NCBI GenBank assembly: GCA_002197995.1
Contig: NGZR01000008.1
Location: forward strand, 1,343,153 to 1,407,152
Reading direction: 5' to 3'
DNA: 64,000 nt
Origin: Gaeumannomyces sp. JS-464
Lineage: Eukaryota; Ascomycota; Sordariomycetes; Magnaporthales; Magnaporthaceae
Part shown: one piece after another, positions 40,515 to 50,725 of the stretch
Layout of the letters: every line of letters begins with the position of its first letter
Position numbering within the stretch: position 1 is the stretch's first letter
Position numbers and translations under genes: made by a program
Notes under the pieces: generated by a model
The model's database searches: none
Told to the model about the DNA's origin: nothing
Seen by the model: the letters and a program-made list of their open reading frames with translations, nothing else

Positions 40515-41024
40515 AGTTTTTTGCGAGACCGCTGAGCCTCCAATTGAGCCTCTAGCTGCCTGATCTTTTGATACGCTGTAGCCAATTCCAAATCACGTTT
40601 CTGGTAGCCTTTATGGACCTTCCAGAAAAAATGCCGTAACGTGGGGGCTGTCGGTATCTGGGTGCTGAAAGTGCTGATCTGGGAGGCCAACTCTCTGGTC
40701 CGTTTGGGAGTTTCCCATTGCACCTGAGACAATTGGGAAAGGGTGTTTGAGCGTTCTTTGGCCCTGTTTTCCTTTGGAGATTGCTGGATTTCCGATCCTT
40801 TGTTGTCTTTGTTGGAACTTTCGAGCAAAAGCCGGCTTATTAAGGGTTTGGCTATATTCCGTGGCCATAGGCCCGACGCCCGGCACCCCGACTTAATTAT
40901 ATCCGGGATTAAGGCCTTCGTACGTGCCTCGGCATACACCTATAAAAATTGGCTTTTCCCTACCACAGTAGAGCAGTTGAATAAAGCTTTGGCGGCTATA
41001 ATTTTGCGGTAGGCTTATTTGAAA

Positions 41025-43812
41025 GAGGATCTTCCGGGCCACGCACCTTTTTTGCTCCCGCACCTACCCTGCCCCACTTTTGGCCCGTGCAACGCCTGTG
41101 CGTTCCGGTTTCGCAGCCCACGTAATTTTGCCTGCAGATTGAACTTGGTGCCATTTTTAATCCATTTTTCAACAATTACCCTATGAACGAAGTGATCACG
41201 ATCTCGAGCGACGACGAGGCCGGGCCGGACGAGGCTGGGCCGGCCTCCGACGAGGCTGCAGCCCCCTCAACGGACTGGGACGGCTTACCCTGGACCGCTA
41301 ACCCCGTGGGGGTCCTTTCAACCCTTTACCCTACCTACGAGGCCCTTATGCAGGCTATGAGCGCCTATCTCGACGCTGAGGGGGTTCACGTAACGACCGT
41401 GCGATCGCATTCCGACTCCCAAGGCCTTAAAAAGCTCGTGGCCGGGTGCTTTTTCCGGCCACGGCCTACAAGCCGCCGGGCCCTCCGTTTACGCACGCGC
41501 ACTTCCTAAATCTCCGACTGCACCTACGGCTTTATCGCGCAACGCCTAGAGGCCAACGGGGGTCTCTGGAGCGTTAGAATGACATACCCATCAAACCACG
41601 GCCGCCTCCCTCTAAACGCTATAGGGCCCTCCGTTCGCAAGCAGGCCTCGGCCCTTACCGATAGGCATTGGGGGTTCCTCGAGCCTTTATTCGAAGATTC
41701 TACAGTCCGCACCCGCTCGATACTCGACCTTTGCCGCCGCCGCTTTCCCAACGTGCCCTGGAACCTACCAGCGTTATACAGATACAGGGCGGGCTACAGA
41801 AAGGTCGGGGTTGACGGATAGAAGCCTGCCGCGGCCCTCGTGCGGGCCCTCGACGACCCGGAGGTCGTGTTCAAAGCCTTCAACCCGCCCGATTTCCTTC
41901 AGCGAGACCCAGAGACTACTACCACCTTTGCCGACGTTGCTTGGGTATACGGAAAAGCCGTTCCTTTCCTTCAAGCCAACCCGCACTGCCTCCAAATCGA
42001 CGTTACCTACAAAACGAACCGCAACAATATGCACCTTCTCACGGCCGTGATCCTGACCAACGAGCGCACAACGATACCGGCCTTTTGGGGCCTAATAAAC
42101 AACGAGACGGAGGAAACCTTCCTTTGGCTTTTTGGCGCCCTCCGCGATTTTCTGGCAGCCTTCGAGATTCCGGCCCTAAAGTTGCCCTTACGGACTCAGA
42201 TTCTCGCATGCGCACCAGCTTTCAGGCCTGTTTTCCTTTCGCAAAAATGCAGCTTTGCGTTTATCATATAAACGCCGACGTTGTGCTTCAAATAAAAAAG
42301 AAATGGAGCAAATTTGCGGCCGCGGAAGCCCTCGAAAGGTCTCCTGATCAAACCCCCCAAAACGAGGCCCGGCGAGGGTTGGGGGCCGGGCTAGGCCCTA
42401 ACGAGAGCGAGGCTGACGAGGCTGACGAGGAGGATTTACGTACCCTCAATAACAGTCACCGACGGATCTGGTCTGCCCAAGGCCTGGATGCTTACCAACA
42501 CGACCCTACCGATATTCCTCACACGCGAGCCGGCTTTTTTACCCTTTGGAAGCACGTCGTTTATGCCAAAAGCCGTTTAGCGCATGAGGAGGCCATGGAT
42601 AAGCTTGTGGGAAAGTTTTTTAAGCAAACGAGCTTAATTAACTACCTGCAAAAACCGTTTGGCCTTCCCGCCGGCAATGGGCTTGTTGTTACACGAAATA
42701 TTACCCCAATCAAGGGGTAATTAGCACCGCCGGCGCTGAAGGGAATCACGGGTCCCTTAAAACGTACGACCTTTCCTCTCGATCAACGTTGGCACACGTT
42801 GAACAGGCAACTCGCAGGCAAACGGGGCACAGAATTACGGCTTTCCAGGACCGCCAACAAGCCTCTCTCGCGCGCGTTAGGTGGGATTATACCGGCCGTT
42901 CGTGGGCAGGGGACCTACCCCTGCGAGCTTCGTTGTGGTGCTTTAATCTCCTCGAGCAAATTAACCGCCTCGCCCTTCAACGTTCCCTTCCCGCCTGCAC
43001 CCAACCGGCCTAAATATCGGCCCTGCAGCAAGGCTACGCGTGCCCAATACGGCCTGCCCTGCCCCCACGAGCTTATTGCCCTACATAAAGCTCAGCGGCG
43101 TGATCCGCAGGCCCCTGGCTTGCGGATCACCGCCGTAGATAGCTTTTGGCTGCACCCGGGCAATCGCCTTGCAAAGGACCCTTTGTTGCGGGTTACAGAG
43201 CCGGTAGGGGTTAGAAAGGGCCGGCCTCGAGGGACCGGCCCCTTTGGTAACGAGGCGCCGGCAGGGCCTCGCACCCGCGCCCGCACGGGATACGGGATAC
43301 GGGCCAGCGCAAGCGTGATTACTCTCAACACGAACAGGGTGCCTCCCTGGAGGCACGTGACGAGGCTGACGAGGCGGAAGGTCCGGTGCTTACCCTCGGC
43401 ACTCCCTACCCTCAACGCCGGCCACTTTGCCCTCAACGCCGGCCGCCCTGCCTTTAAGGCTGGCTGGGAGGGCCTCCACGTTCTTTCCAGCGCCTGCGCT
43501 GGCCTCTGACGAGTTTTTTGATCCCTTTGCGAGTCCCTAGGCCCCTTTGTAGCCCTAGATAGACGGCCTTAACGCCGTGCCCCTGCACTTTTCCTATGTA
43601 ATTTGGCGGTTCAACACCGTGTGTTTGATCGTTTTTTAATAAATTGCTCGTGGCGATAACTTCTATTTGCTTCCCTCCTGTTGATTGAGCCCCTGCCTGC
43701 ATTAAAGCCTATGTTCGTTTGTGTAGGTGCGCCATAGAAAGGTCCATGCGCGCCGATATCGGGGTGGGGGTGGGTGCGGAGCAAAAAGGTGTGCGTGGCC
43801 CGGAAGATCCTC
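41025..43812 (+). mobile_element. MULE copy 2, 2788 bp, TSD ATTTGAAA
   Basis: Ends GAGGATCTTCCGGGCCACGC... and ...GCGTGGCCCGGAAGATCCTC, with the exact octamer ATTTGAAA at 41017-41024 and 43813-43820. The TIRs continue into GCACC-TTTTTTGCTCC. It carries one transposase gene and the same long 3' region as copies 1 and 3. Confidence 0.95.
41183..43509 (+). pseudogene. MULE transposase, few-hit pseudogene
   Basis: ATG 41183 ('MNEVITISSDDEAG') starts an Asp/Glu/Ala-rich leader, then 'VLSTLYPTYEALMQAMSAYL', 'LVAGCFFRPRP', a TAA at about 41508 (CAG or CAA in the other copies), 'ISDCTYGFIAQRLEANGGLW', 'LPALYRYRAGYRK', TAG at 41819, 'VAWVYGKAVPFLQANPHCLQ', 'IDVTYKTNRNNMHLLTAVIL' (Asp), 'ALTDSDSRMRTSF' (Asp, +1 frame from about 42180), 'QLCVYHINADVVLQIKKKWS', 'STAGAEGNHGSLKTYDLSSR', then the 'YGLPCPHEL' Cys/His motif and an Ala/Gly-rich end. 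MULE proteins bind and cut the element TIRs. Relatively few lesions compared with copy 1. Confidence 0.85.
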
Positions 43813-43913
43813 ATTTGAAAGGGCTGAAGACAGATAAATCCAAAGGCTGTAAAACGTGGGAGGTATGAGGGGGTAAATATAAAAGATAAACGTTATTTAA
43901 CTGGCAAAGAGAC

Positions 43914-44115
43914 TGTCAAAGCAGTCGAGGGCAGAGAAATTGGAGGAGCAGAAAGATGGTATTCGGAGTAGGTTGGAGGCCGGAGGCCTGGCCCTGCAGA
44001 GATCTGAGATATCTCTGTGCGGGATCCACCTTGTGGAGCCTCCGTCCTTATCTGACGATAAGGGTCTCCAGTCCCAACTCCTCTATCTACAATCAAGGCC
44101 CTACTGGCCGTGACA
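43914..44115 (+). mobile_element. Solo LTR, family D (202 bp), no TSD visible
   Basis: TGTCAAAGCAGTCGAGGGC...GGCCGTGACA aligns end to end with 8110-8315, including the CCTTATC/GATAAGG hairpin (about 44051-44069). Flanks GAGAC and CTACC differ, so one side has been rearranged after insertion. It truncates the pogo relic. Confidence 0.8.
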
Positions 44116-44165
44116 CTACCACTCCCCTCCAGCAAAAAAAAGCAGTTGTAAGACAGGGATTTTTG

Positions 44166-44320
44166 AAAACTAGGGCGTGTTTAATACTATTCAGGTTTTT
44201 AAGTTGTTCCATACTATTTTTGAAAACCGCTTGGAAACCAGTTTGCGGGTTCCGCGAACCCTTGTGAAAATCTTTCGGAAGACCCGCCAAAAGTAAAATT
44301 GCCTTCCAACAGTCTCGCCC
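44166..44320 (+). repeat. PIF/Harbinger left-end fragment
   Basis: GGGCGTGTTTAATACTATTC and the following CCATACTATTTTTGAAAACCG, then GCGGGTTCCGCG and GACCCGCCAAAAG, match the left end of the 19.2-kb element. The rest of the element is missing. Confidence 0.7.
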
Positions 44321-44539
44321 CACCAGCCGTTTTACACCAAAATGCTATCTTTTCTAACAGCTACAAGAAATAGAAGAAAAAATCGCACAATTATAAAGTT
44401 TGAATAACGTGGTTCACCAGTGAGTGGAACACACCAGGGAATGGAACACGCGACCGCGACAACACGACGCGTCTCCTCCCACCACCAACTCCTCCAACAA
44501 AAATGGCAGAACTTAAAATTTCCTTAGCTGCCTCATTAT

Positions 44540-45275
44540 TACATAGATCTCTCGTGGTCAAGGTTTGAAAGCTGGCAAATGCTTATGTGCGCCTTGCAGT
44601 TAAACAAAGGATCCACATCTTGGCAGTTGTATACAAACGGGGCGTAGTGTTACGACCACGGCCAGGTGGAAGGCCGCAGGGCAAGTCCCGACGGGCAGAA
44701 AGACACAACCCCGCACTGCTAGTCACGTGACACCACGTGACTACGGTGTGATATGTCTGCTATGCGACATAGCAGACATAGCACACCAGGCCCAAGTGAT
44801 ATATCTGCTATGCGACATAGCAAACATAGCAGCCTGGGTGTGTGGCAAAGGCACGGGTATATAAGGGATGATTTCCTATAGATAGCTTTGACTGAGGCCT
44901 CGGCATCAGTCAACCTAAGTTAGCCCCGGGCATCCCCTGGGGCAAGCAATCAGAAGTTGTCTTCTAGACCCCCAGAGTTCACCCAAGACCCCAGCACAGC
45001 TACTGTCCAAGCCACCCTGAGGTGCCCTACCTTAGGAGCAGAACCCCTGATTGTAACACGTAGGTGGTAGTGGCATTTTGTGTGGGGCCCCCTTCCCGAG
45101 CAGTGCCAAGCCGCATAAACATATTCCAGCATCTCAGGTTGCACTCGCCAAGGCAGCTTTTAAAATGCACCCTTGCCTTTGCAAGTTTTACAGTGGATAT
45201 TTATTGGCTAGGCTTTTTGTATTATTTGTTTTTGTTTGCTATATTTCGTTATTCCGAAATTGATAATGGAATTGC
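44540..45275 (-). repeat. Dispersed repeat E, copy 2, split by a solo LTR
   Basis: With the LTR 44648-45058 removed, the minus strand is collinear with 18304-18700: CAAATAATACAAAAAGCC-like, CCTTGGCGAGTGCAACCTGAGATGC, CACCTACG|CCCCGTTTG and CTGCAAGGCG. This proves that the repeat was continuous before the LTR arrived. Confidence 0.6.
44648..45058 (+). mobile_element. Solo LTR, family A (411 bp), TSD CGTAG
   Basis: TGTTACGACCACGG...GATTGTAACA with CGTAG at 44643-44647 and 45059-45063. It has two hairpins with CGA loops: 44752-44780 (13-bp perfect arms) and about 44802-44829. A TATATAAGG near 44860 could be the LTR promoter box. Matches 6632-7014 in opposite orientation. Confidence 0.95.
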
Positions 45276-45639
45276 GCCGAACACCTTGTCCCCAGTTTTG
45301 AAAGCCCCACTATGAAATTTACAGGGGTAGGGGTGTAAACGGGTTGACCTTTGTAACAAACAGCGTGCATCAGGGACACTTTACGTCTATTTTGAACCCT
45401 TGCTAGCTTTAGTTCGAATAGAATTACCATTTAACAAACGCCATTGAATACTGCTGTGGTTCGTTTTTGGCCGTCCATCAAGCAACCGAACCTGCTAAAC
45501 ACAGTTAGCATGCTTTTTTATTTTCTTCTGGAAGTTAGGGATTATGGGAGGCGCGGGCGTCGCTTCCCCTCTAATAAGCCGCCGTCTTTCCAAACGCGTT
45601 CGTAATGTGCGAGTAGGTCCCAAGGCCCGTTTTAGGCAA
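45276..45639. other. No gene seen
   Basis: AT-moderate spacer between repeat E and the minisatellite; only short frames. Confidence 0.4.
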
Positions 45640-45864
45640 ATAGGGCTCGTTTTGGCTAACCAAGGCGCTTTTTTGGCTTGCTAGGGCACCTGATCTTAGC
45701 CAACCAGGGCCCATCTTGGCCAGCCAGACCCTCTTAGCCAGCCAGACCCTCTTAGCCAGCCAGCGCCCGCTTTGGCTTACCAGGGTACTTTATTTTAGCT
45801 AGCTAGGGCACCGATTCCAGTCAACTAAGTTTCACCTTGGCCAACCATAGCATCTCATAGTTAA
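45640..45864 (+). repeat. Degenerate minisatellite, left part
   Basis: About nine imperfect units of ~20-27 bp built around CTTGGCCAACCAGGGC / CTTAGCCAGCCAGACC. The array continues at 48832-48905 after MULE copy 3, so that element landed inside it. Confidence 0.75.
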
Positions 45865-46239
45865 GAGGCCCTTCCCGGGCACGCACCCTTTTTGCTCCCA
45901 CACGCACTCCACCCCGATATCGGCGCGCATGGACTTTTCTATGGCGCACCCATATAAACGAACATGGGCTTTAATGCAGGCAGGCGCTCGATTAAAAAAG
46001 GGGAAGTAAATAAAAGTTATCGCCAAATGCATTTTATTAGTAAAAAATAAAAACCCGGTGTTGAACCTCCAAATTACACATAAAAAGTCAAAGGGCACGG
46101 CGTTGAGGCCGTCTATCTAGGGCTACAGAGGGGCTCAAGGGCTCGCAAAAGGATCAAAAAAATCGTTAGAAGCCGGCGCAGGCGCTGGAAAGAACGTGGA
46201 GGCCCTCCCGGCCAGCCTTAAAGGCAGGGCGGCCGGCGT

Positions 46240-48671
46240 CGAGGGCAGGGTGGCCGGCGTTGAAGGCAGGGGAGTGCCGAGAGTAAGAGCCGGACCCTCG
46301 TCAGCCTCGTCAGCCTCGTCACGTGCATCCAGGGAGGCACCCAGTTCGTGTTGAGAGTAATCCCGCCTTGCGCTGGCCCGTATACCCGTGCGGGCGCGGG
46401 TGCGAGGCCCTGCCGCCGGCGCCTCGTTGAACGGGCCGGCGCCTGGAGGCCGGCCTTTCCTGACCCCAACCGGCTCTGTAACTCGCAGTAAAGGGTCGTC
46501 GTGCGTAAAGCGACTGCCCGGGTGCAGCCAAAAGCTATCTACGGCGGCGATCTGCAGGCCAGGGGCCTGGGATCCCGGCGCTGAACCCTTTGCAGTGCAA
46601 TAAGCTCGTTATCAAAGCACGTAGGGGCAGAGTAAAATGGGTGGAGCAGAGGGTTGATATTCGGAGTAGGTTGGGGCCGGAGGCCCCGCCTGGGAGGAAA
46701 TCTCTATCTAGTGGTGCCTGGAGGCCCGTGCGTGGGGTGACCCCACGCGTGCCGTAACACTCGTGGGGGCAGGGCAGGCCGTATTGCGCACGCGTAGAGT
46801 TGGTGCAAGGGCCGATATCTAGGCCGGTTGGGTGCTTGCGGGAGGGGAACGTTGATAGGGCACGGAGGTTGATCTGTTCGAGGAGATCAAGGCACCACAA
46901 CGACGCTCGCAAAGGGAGGGCCCCTGCCCACGAACGGCCGGCGTAATCCCACCTTACGCGCGCGTGGGAAGCCCGTTGGCGGTCCTCAAAAGCCGCGATT
47001 TTGTGCCCCGTTTGCAGGCGAGTTGCCTGTTCAACTTGGGCCAACGTTGATCGAGAGGAAAGGTCGTACGTTTTAAGGGATCCGTGATTCCCTTCGGCGC
47101 CGGCGGTACTAATTACGCCTTGATTAGGGTTGTATTTGGTATAGCAACAAGCCCACTGCCGTCGGGAAGGCCAGACGGTTTGTTGCAAATAGTTAATTAA
47201 GCTCGTCTGCTTAAAAAACTTTCCTACAAGCTTATCCATGGCTTCCTCATGCGCTTGAAGGTCCCTGGCATAAACGACGTGCTTCCAAAGGGTAAAAAAG
47301 CCGGCCCGGGTATGGGAAACCTCGTTAGGGTCGTGTTGGTAGGCATCCAAGCCTTGAGCAGACCAGATCCGTCGGTGACTGTTGTTAAGGGTACGTAAAT
47401 CCTCCTCGTCAGCCTTGTCAGCCTCGCCCTCGTTAGGGCCCGGCCCGGCCCCCAACTCTCGCCGGGCCTCGTCTTGGGAGTCTTGATTAGGCGATCCCTC
47501 GAGGGCTTCCGCGGCCGCAAATTTGCTCCATTTCTTTTTTATTTGAAGGACAACGTCGGCGTTTATATGATAAACGCAAAGCTGCATTTTTGCGAGGGGA
47601 AAACGGGCTTGAAAGCCGGTGCGCAGGCGGGAATCTGAGTCCGTGAGGGCGACTTTAGGGCGGGGATCTCGAGGGTTGATAAAAAATCGCGGAGGGCACC
47701 AAAAAGCCAAAGGAAAGTCGCCTCCGTCTCGTTGTTTATTAGCCCCCAAAAAGCCGGTATCGTCATGCGTTCGTTAGTTAGGATTACAGCCGTTAAAAGG
47801 TGCATATTATTGCGGTTCGTCTTATAGGTAACGTCGATTTGGAGGCAGTGCGGGTTGGCTCGAAGGAAAGGACGGCTTTTTCGTATGCCCAGGCAACGCC
47901 GGCAAAGGTGGTAGTCGTTTCTGGATCTCCCTGAAGGAAATCGGGCGGGTTGAAGGCTTTAAATACGACCTCCGGGTCGCTTAGAGCCCGCACCAAAGCC
48001 GCGGCAGGTTTATATCCGTCAACCTCCGCCTTCCTGTAGGCCGCCCTGTATCTGTATAACGTTGGTAGGCTCCAAGGCACGGTAGGAAAACGGGCCCGGC
48101 AGAGTCGAGTATCGATCGCGTGCGGACGGTAGAGTTTTCGAATAGAGGGTGTAGGAACCTCCAGTGCCTGTTGGTAAGGGCTGAGGCCTGTTGGCGAACG
48201 GAAGGCCCTATTGCGTTAGGAGGGAGGCGACCGTGGCCTTGGTGGGTAGAACTCGTCATTCTGGCGCTCCAAAGGCCTCCGTTAGCCTCAAGGCGTTGCA
48301 CAACAAAGCCGTACGTGCAGTTGGATATCTGGGAGGTGCTTGTGCGCAAACGGAGGGCCCGGGAAGCCCGCGGCCGTGGCCGGAAGAGGCACCCGGCCTC
48401 GAGCTTTTTAAGGCCCTGGGAGTCGGATTGCGATCGCACGGTTGTTACTTGGATCCCCTCGGCGTCGAGATAGGCGCTCATGGCTTGCATAAGGGCCTCG
48501 TAGGTAGGGTAAAGGGTTGAAAGGACCCCCACGGGGTTGGCGGTCCAGGGGAGGCCGTCCCAGTCCGTTGGGGGGGGTTGCAGCCTCGTCAGAGGCCGGC
48601 CCAGCCTCGGCGGGAATCGAACCCGCGGCCTCGTCGTCGTCGTCGCTCGAGATCGTGATCACTTCGTTCAT
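46240..48671 (-). pseudogene. MULE transposase, copy 3
   Basis: ATG 48671 begins 'MNEVITISSDDDDEA'. A frame slip lies in the G run near 48575. Then 'MGVLSTLYPTYEALMQAMSA', 'QISNCTYGFVVQRLEANGGL', 'LPTLYRYRAAYRKAEVDGYK', a frame change near 47840 within the first catalytic motif, 'MHLLTAVILTNERMTIPAFW', and a long open stretch from the second Asp ('ALTDSDSRLRTGF') through 'QLCVYHINADVVLQIKKKWS', 'GEADKADEEDLRTLNNSHRR' and 'STAGAEGNHGSLKTYDLSSR' to 'YGLPCPHE', where the solo LTR interrupts the Cys/His motif. It is the least damaged of the three copies in the catalytic half. Confidence 0.85.
46610..46759 (+). mobile_element. Solo LTR, family D short form (150 bp), TSD CTCGT
   Basis: TATCAAAGCACGTAGGGGC...GTGCCGTAACA with CTCGT at 46605-46609 and 46760-46764. 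The first base pair has changed from TG to TA (G to A). It is shorter than other family D copies because the middle hairpin region is missing. Inserted in the MULE transposase. Confidence 0.9.
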
Positions 48672-48831
48672 GGTGGCGGTTGTTAAAAAATGGATCAAAA
48701 ATGGCACCAAGTTCAATCTGCAGGCAAAATTACGTGGGCTGCGAAACCGGAAGCCACAGGCATTGCACGGGCCAAAAGTGGGGCGGAGTGCGTGTGGGAG
48801 CAAAAAGGGTGCGTGCCCGGGAAGGGCCCTC

Positions 48832-48905
48832 ATAGTTAACTAGGGCCCATCTTATTCAACCAAGGCGCCGGGTTTACTTTAACTAGTGCCTGTTTTGGCT
48901 TGGCA
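48832..48905 (+). repeat. Degenerate minisatellite, right part
   Basis: CTAGGGCCCATCTTATTCAACCAAGGCGCC-type units continue the 45640-45864 array directly after the MULE target duplication. A (GA)n run lies at 48956-48969. Confidence 0.6.
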
Positions 48906-49381
48906 TATAGCGGCGGCTTCGGCTTGCCAAGAAAGTATCCTGGCCTACTAAAAGGAAAGAGAGAGAGAGTATATTTAACGTCAGTAAATCGGGATCTACC
49001 AGTCCCTGCCTCCCAAGGGGCATATGACGTGCTAGCGCTACCTAAGCTTAACACTAGGCTATATGCTGCTATCAAGGCGGCTAACAAATTAAACCCGAAG
49101 GCACACGGGGGTCGGGCCGCATTCCGGCGCTCCTTGTTAGTGAGCGGGCAATCGACAATAGGGCGTAAAAATACGCCGGGGCGTTGTGAAGCGCTGCGGG
49201 TGGTAGTAATGCTGTTGGCCGGCGGGTATGCCGGAAAGGGGGTACAGCCGGGTTTGGGCGGGGGAGGGTCGTCGACCTACCTCCCCTGGGCCCGGCCTAA
49301 AGTGCGGGGGATTAACGAGCCTACTGTTAATCCTAATAGTACAAAGGAAAAGGTTAAGTATAGGCTTTTTGGGCCCTGTTA

Positions 49382-50077
49382 TTATCGTCCGGCGATAGTG
49401 TAGTAGTTGGTGGCTTTGACGAACGAAGCAAAAAGAAAGGGCTTTTGGAGAAGCCGTTTCCAATATCCGGGCCTATCGAAGGCCGGGGGAGGGTCCGCTA
49501 TAGGCCATTTGTTTTCTGCCGCCTTAGCCAGCCTGCAAAATACAGGGTGGGAAGGGGACTTATTTCGCCCGCAACGGCACGGGTTATCGTCTTCGTGCTG
49601 GAACTTCCGGTGGTACCAGTCGAAATCTCCGTGGCCGGTGCGTGCGGCTATTAGCCGTTGCAGTACCTTCCGGTGCAGCTGCAACGCTTCGGGCGTGTGT
49701 TGTGGTACCGGCGGGAGGCCTATAGCCTTATACCGATCCGGGAAGTTGTCCTTAAACCATGCGTTCCGGGCGGCCCGGGCTGTTTTCCGGGCTAAAGCCT
49801 TTACTCCGGCCACCGTTGGTTTAAGATGTTGGGGTATTGGCAAGGCCGATCCCAACTTTGCTTCGGTATCGGCCTCCTCGTTCCCGGGGATTCCCGTATG
49901 CCCCGGGGACCAACGAACGTGTATTTGGTACTTGTCCATAAAGCAATGGACCTCCTTAAAGGCCCCTTGTGAACTATCAGGGGCCGTACTTAAAAAGCCG
50001 TTAGCCGCCGAAGTGTTATCGAGGCACAAGTGGAAAGTGCAGTTGCGGAAGCTCCAAACGGCTTTACGGAGGCCCAT
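49382..50077 (-). pseudogene. LINE ORF2 C-terminus: RNase H and Cys/His motif
   Basis: Open for 231 codons. 'CLDNTSAANGFL' (catalytic Asp of RNase H), 'VRWSPGHTGIPGNEEADTEA' (the HxxxxxGNExAD signature) and then 'CRCGRNKSPSHPVFC' near the end. The upstream catalytic DGS/Glu part lies at 50080-50190 in another frame ('EVFDGEAEGA'-like). The domain would degrade the RNA strand after reverse transcription. Confidence 0.85.
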
Positions 50078-50725
50078 TCGGGCCCCCTCCGCTTCGCCGT
50101 CGAATACTTCCGCCGGATGCGCTAACCGGCCGTGCCCGGAAAGTTTGCGTTGGCCGGCTTGGTATATTACCCAGCCGTATCCAACTGCCCCGTCCTTTGC
50201 TTGGACCCCGTCCTATATATTATAACGTCGGTAAGTGGGAGGGTGCGAAGCCACGCCATAAAAGCTTTTGCGGCTGCGGGCTTTTCTTGTGGCCACCGTA
50301 AGCCCCGTATATTTATAAGGGAGGTAGGCCGGGCGAGTGCAAGCCGGAAGGAGTTCGGCCGTCCTTTGCAGGAGGTCGCAAGCTGCCGGGCAGCCTGCCC
50401 TGGGCCCTCGGGCGTTAAAAGCCGGCTGGCCGCTGCGGCTAGGGGGTGATCTTCCGGAACCGTATTTATACGGGCCGCGAAACGGAAGGCGGGCTTGTTC
50501 CAAAAGCGCCTGGGCGCCTGGGATGCCGGATTCGTAATGAAGCGTTTATCGGTGTGGTTTTCCAAGCCGGAACCACTGCCCGGAGGGACGCGGTTAAGGC
50601 TTTGTCACCCGTTCGATTAAATGGCCTTGGCGGATAATTTGCTGTTGTGCGGTTTGTACGGGTGTGGTTTGGTTTTGCCCTATACCACACCTCGGCCCCG
50701 TATAAAGCCGTAGGGATTATAACCG

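Larger units (their letters stand above)
40515..43913 (-). pseudogene. pogo/Fot1-like transposase relic split by MULE copy 2
   Basis: Outside the MULE the minus strand reads continuously: 'LNNVYLLYLPPHTSHVLQPL' then DLSVFSPFK up to 43813, and on the other side of the MULE 'AYRKII', 'STVVGKSQFL', a stop, 'YAEARTKALIPDIIKSGCRA', 'GLWPRNIAKPLISRLLLESS' and the C-terminal coiled tail ending at 'RSRKK' (40515). It matches the C-terminal half of the 5.9-kb transposase. A family D LTR (43914-44115) cuts its upstream part and a Harbinger end cuts its tail. It shows at least two stops. Confidence 0.8.
45865..48831 (-). mobile_element. MULE copy 3, 2967 bp, TSD ATAGTTAA
   Basis: Ends GAGGCCCTTCCCGGGCACGC... 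and ...GCGTGCCCGGGAAGGGCCCTC, with ATAGTTAA at 45857-45864 and 48832-48839. TIRs run on through ACCCTTTTTGCTCCCACACG. It includes a 150-bp solo LTR; without it the length (2812 bp) agrees with copy 2. Confidence 0.95.

Noticed and set aside
49407..50225. Plus-strand 272-codon frame
   Set aside because: Antisense to the LINE RNase H, whose catalytic signatures are on the minus strand.
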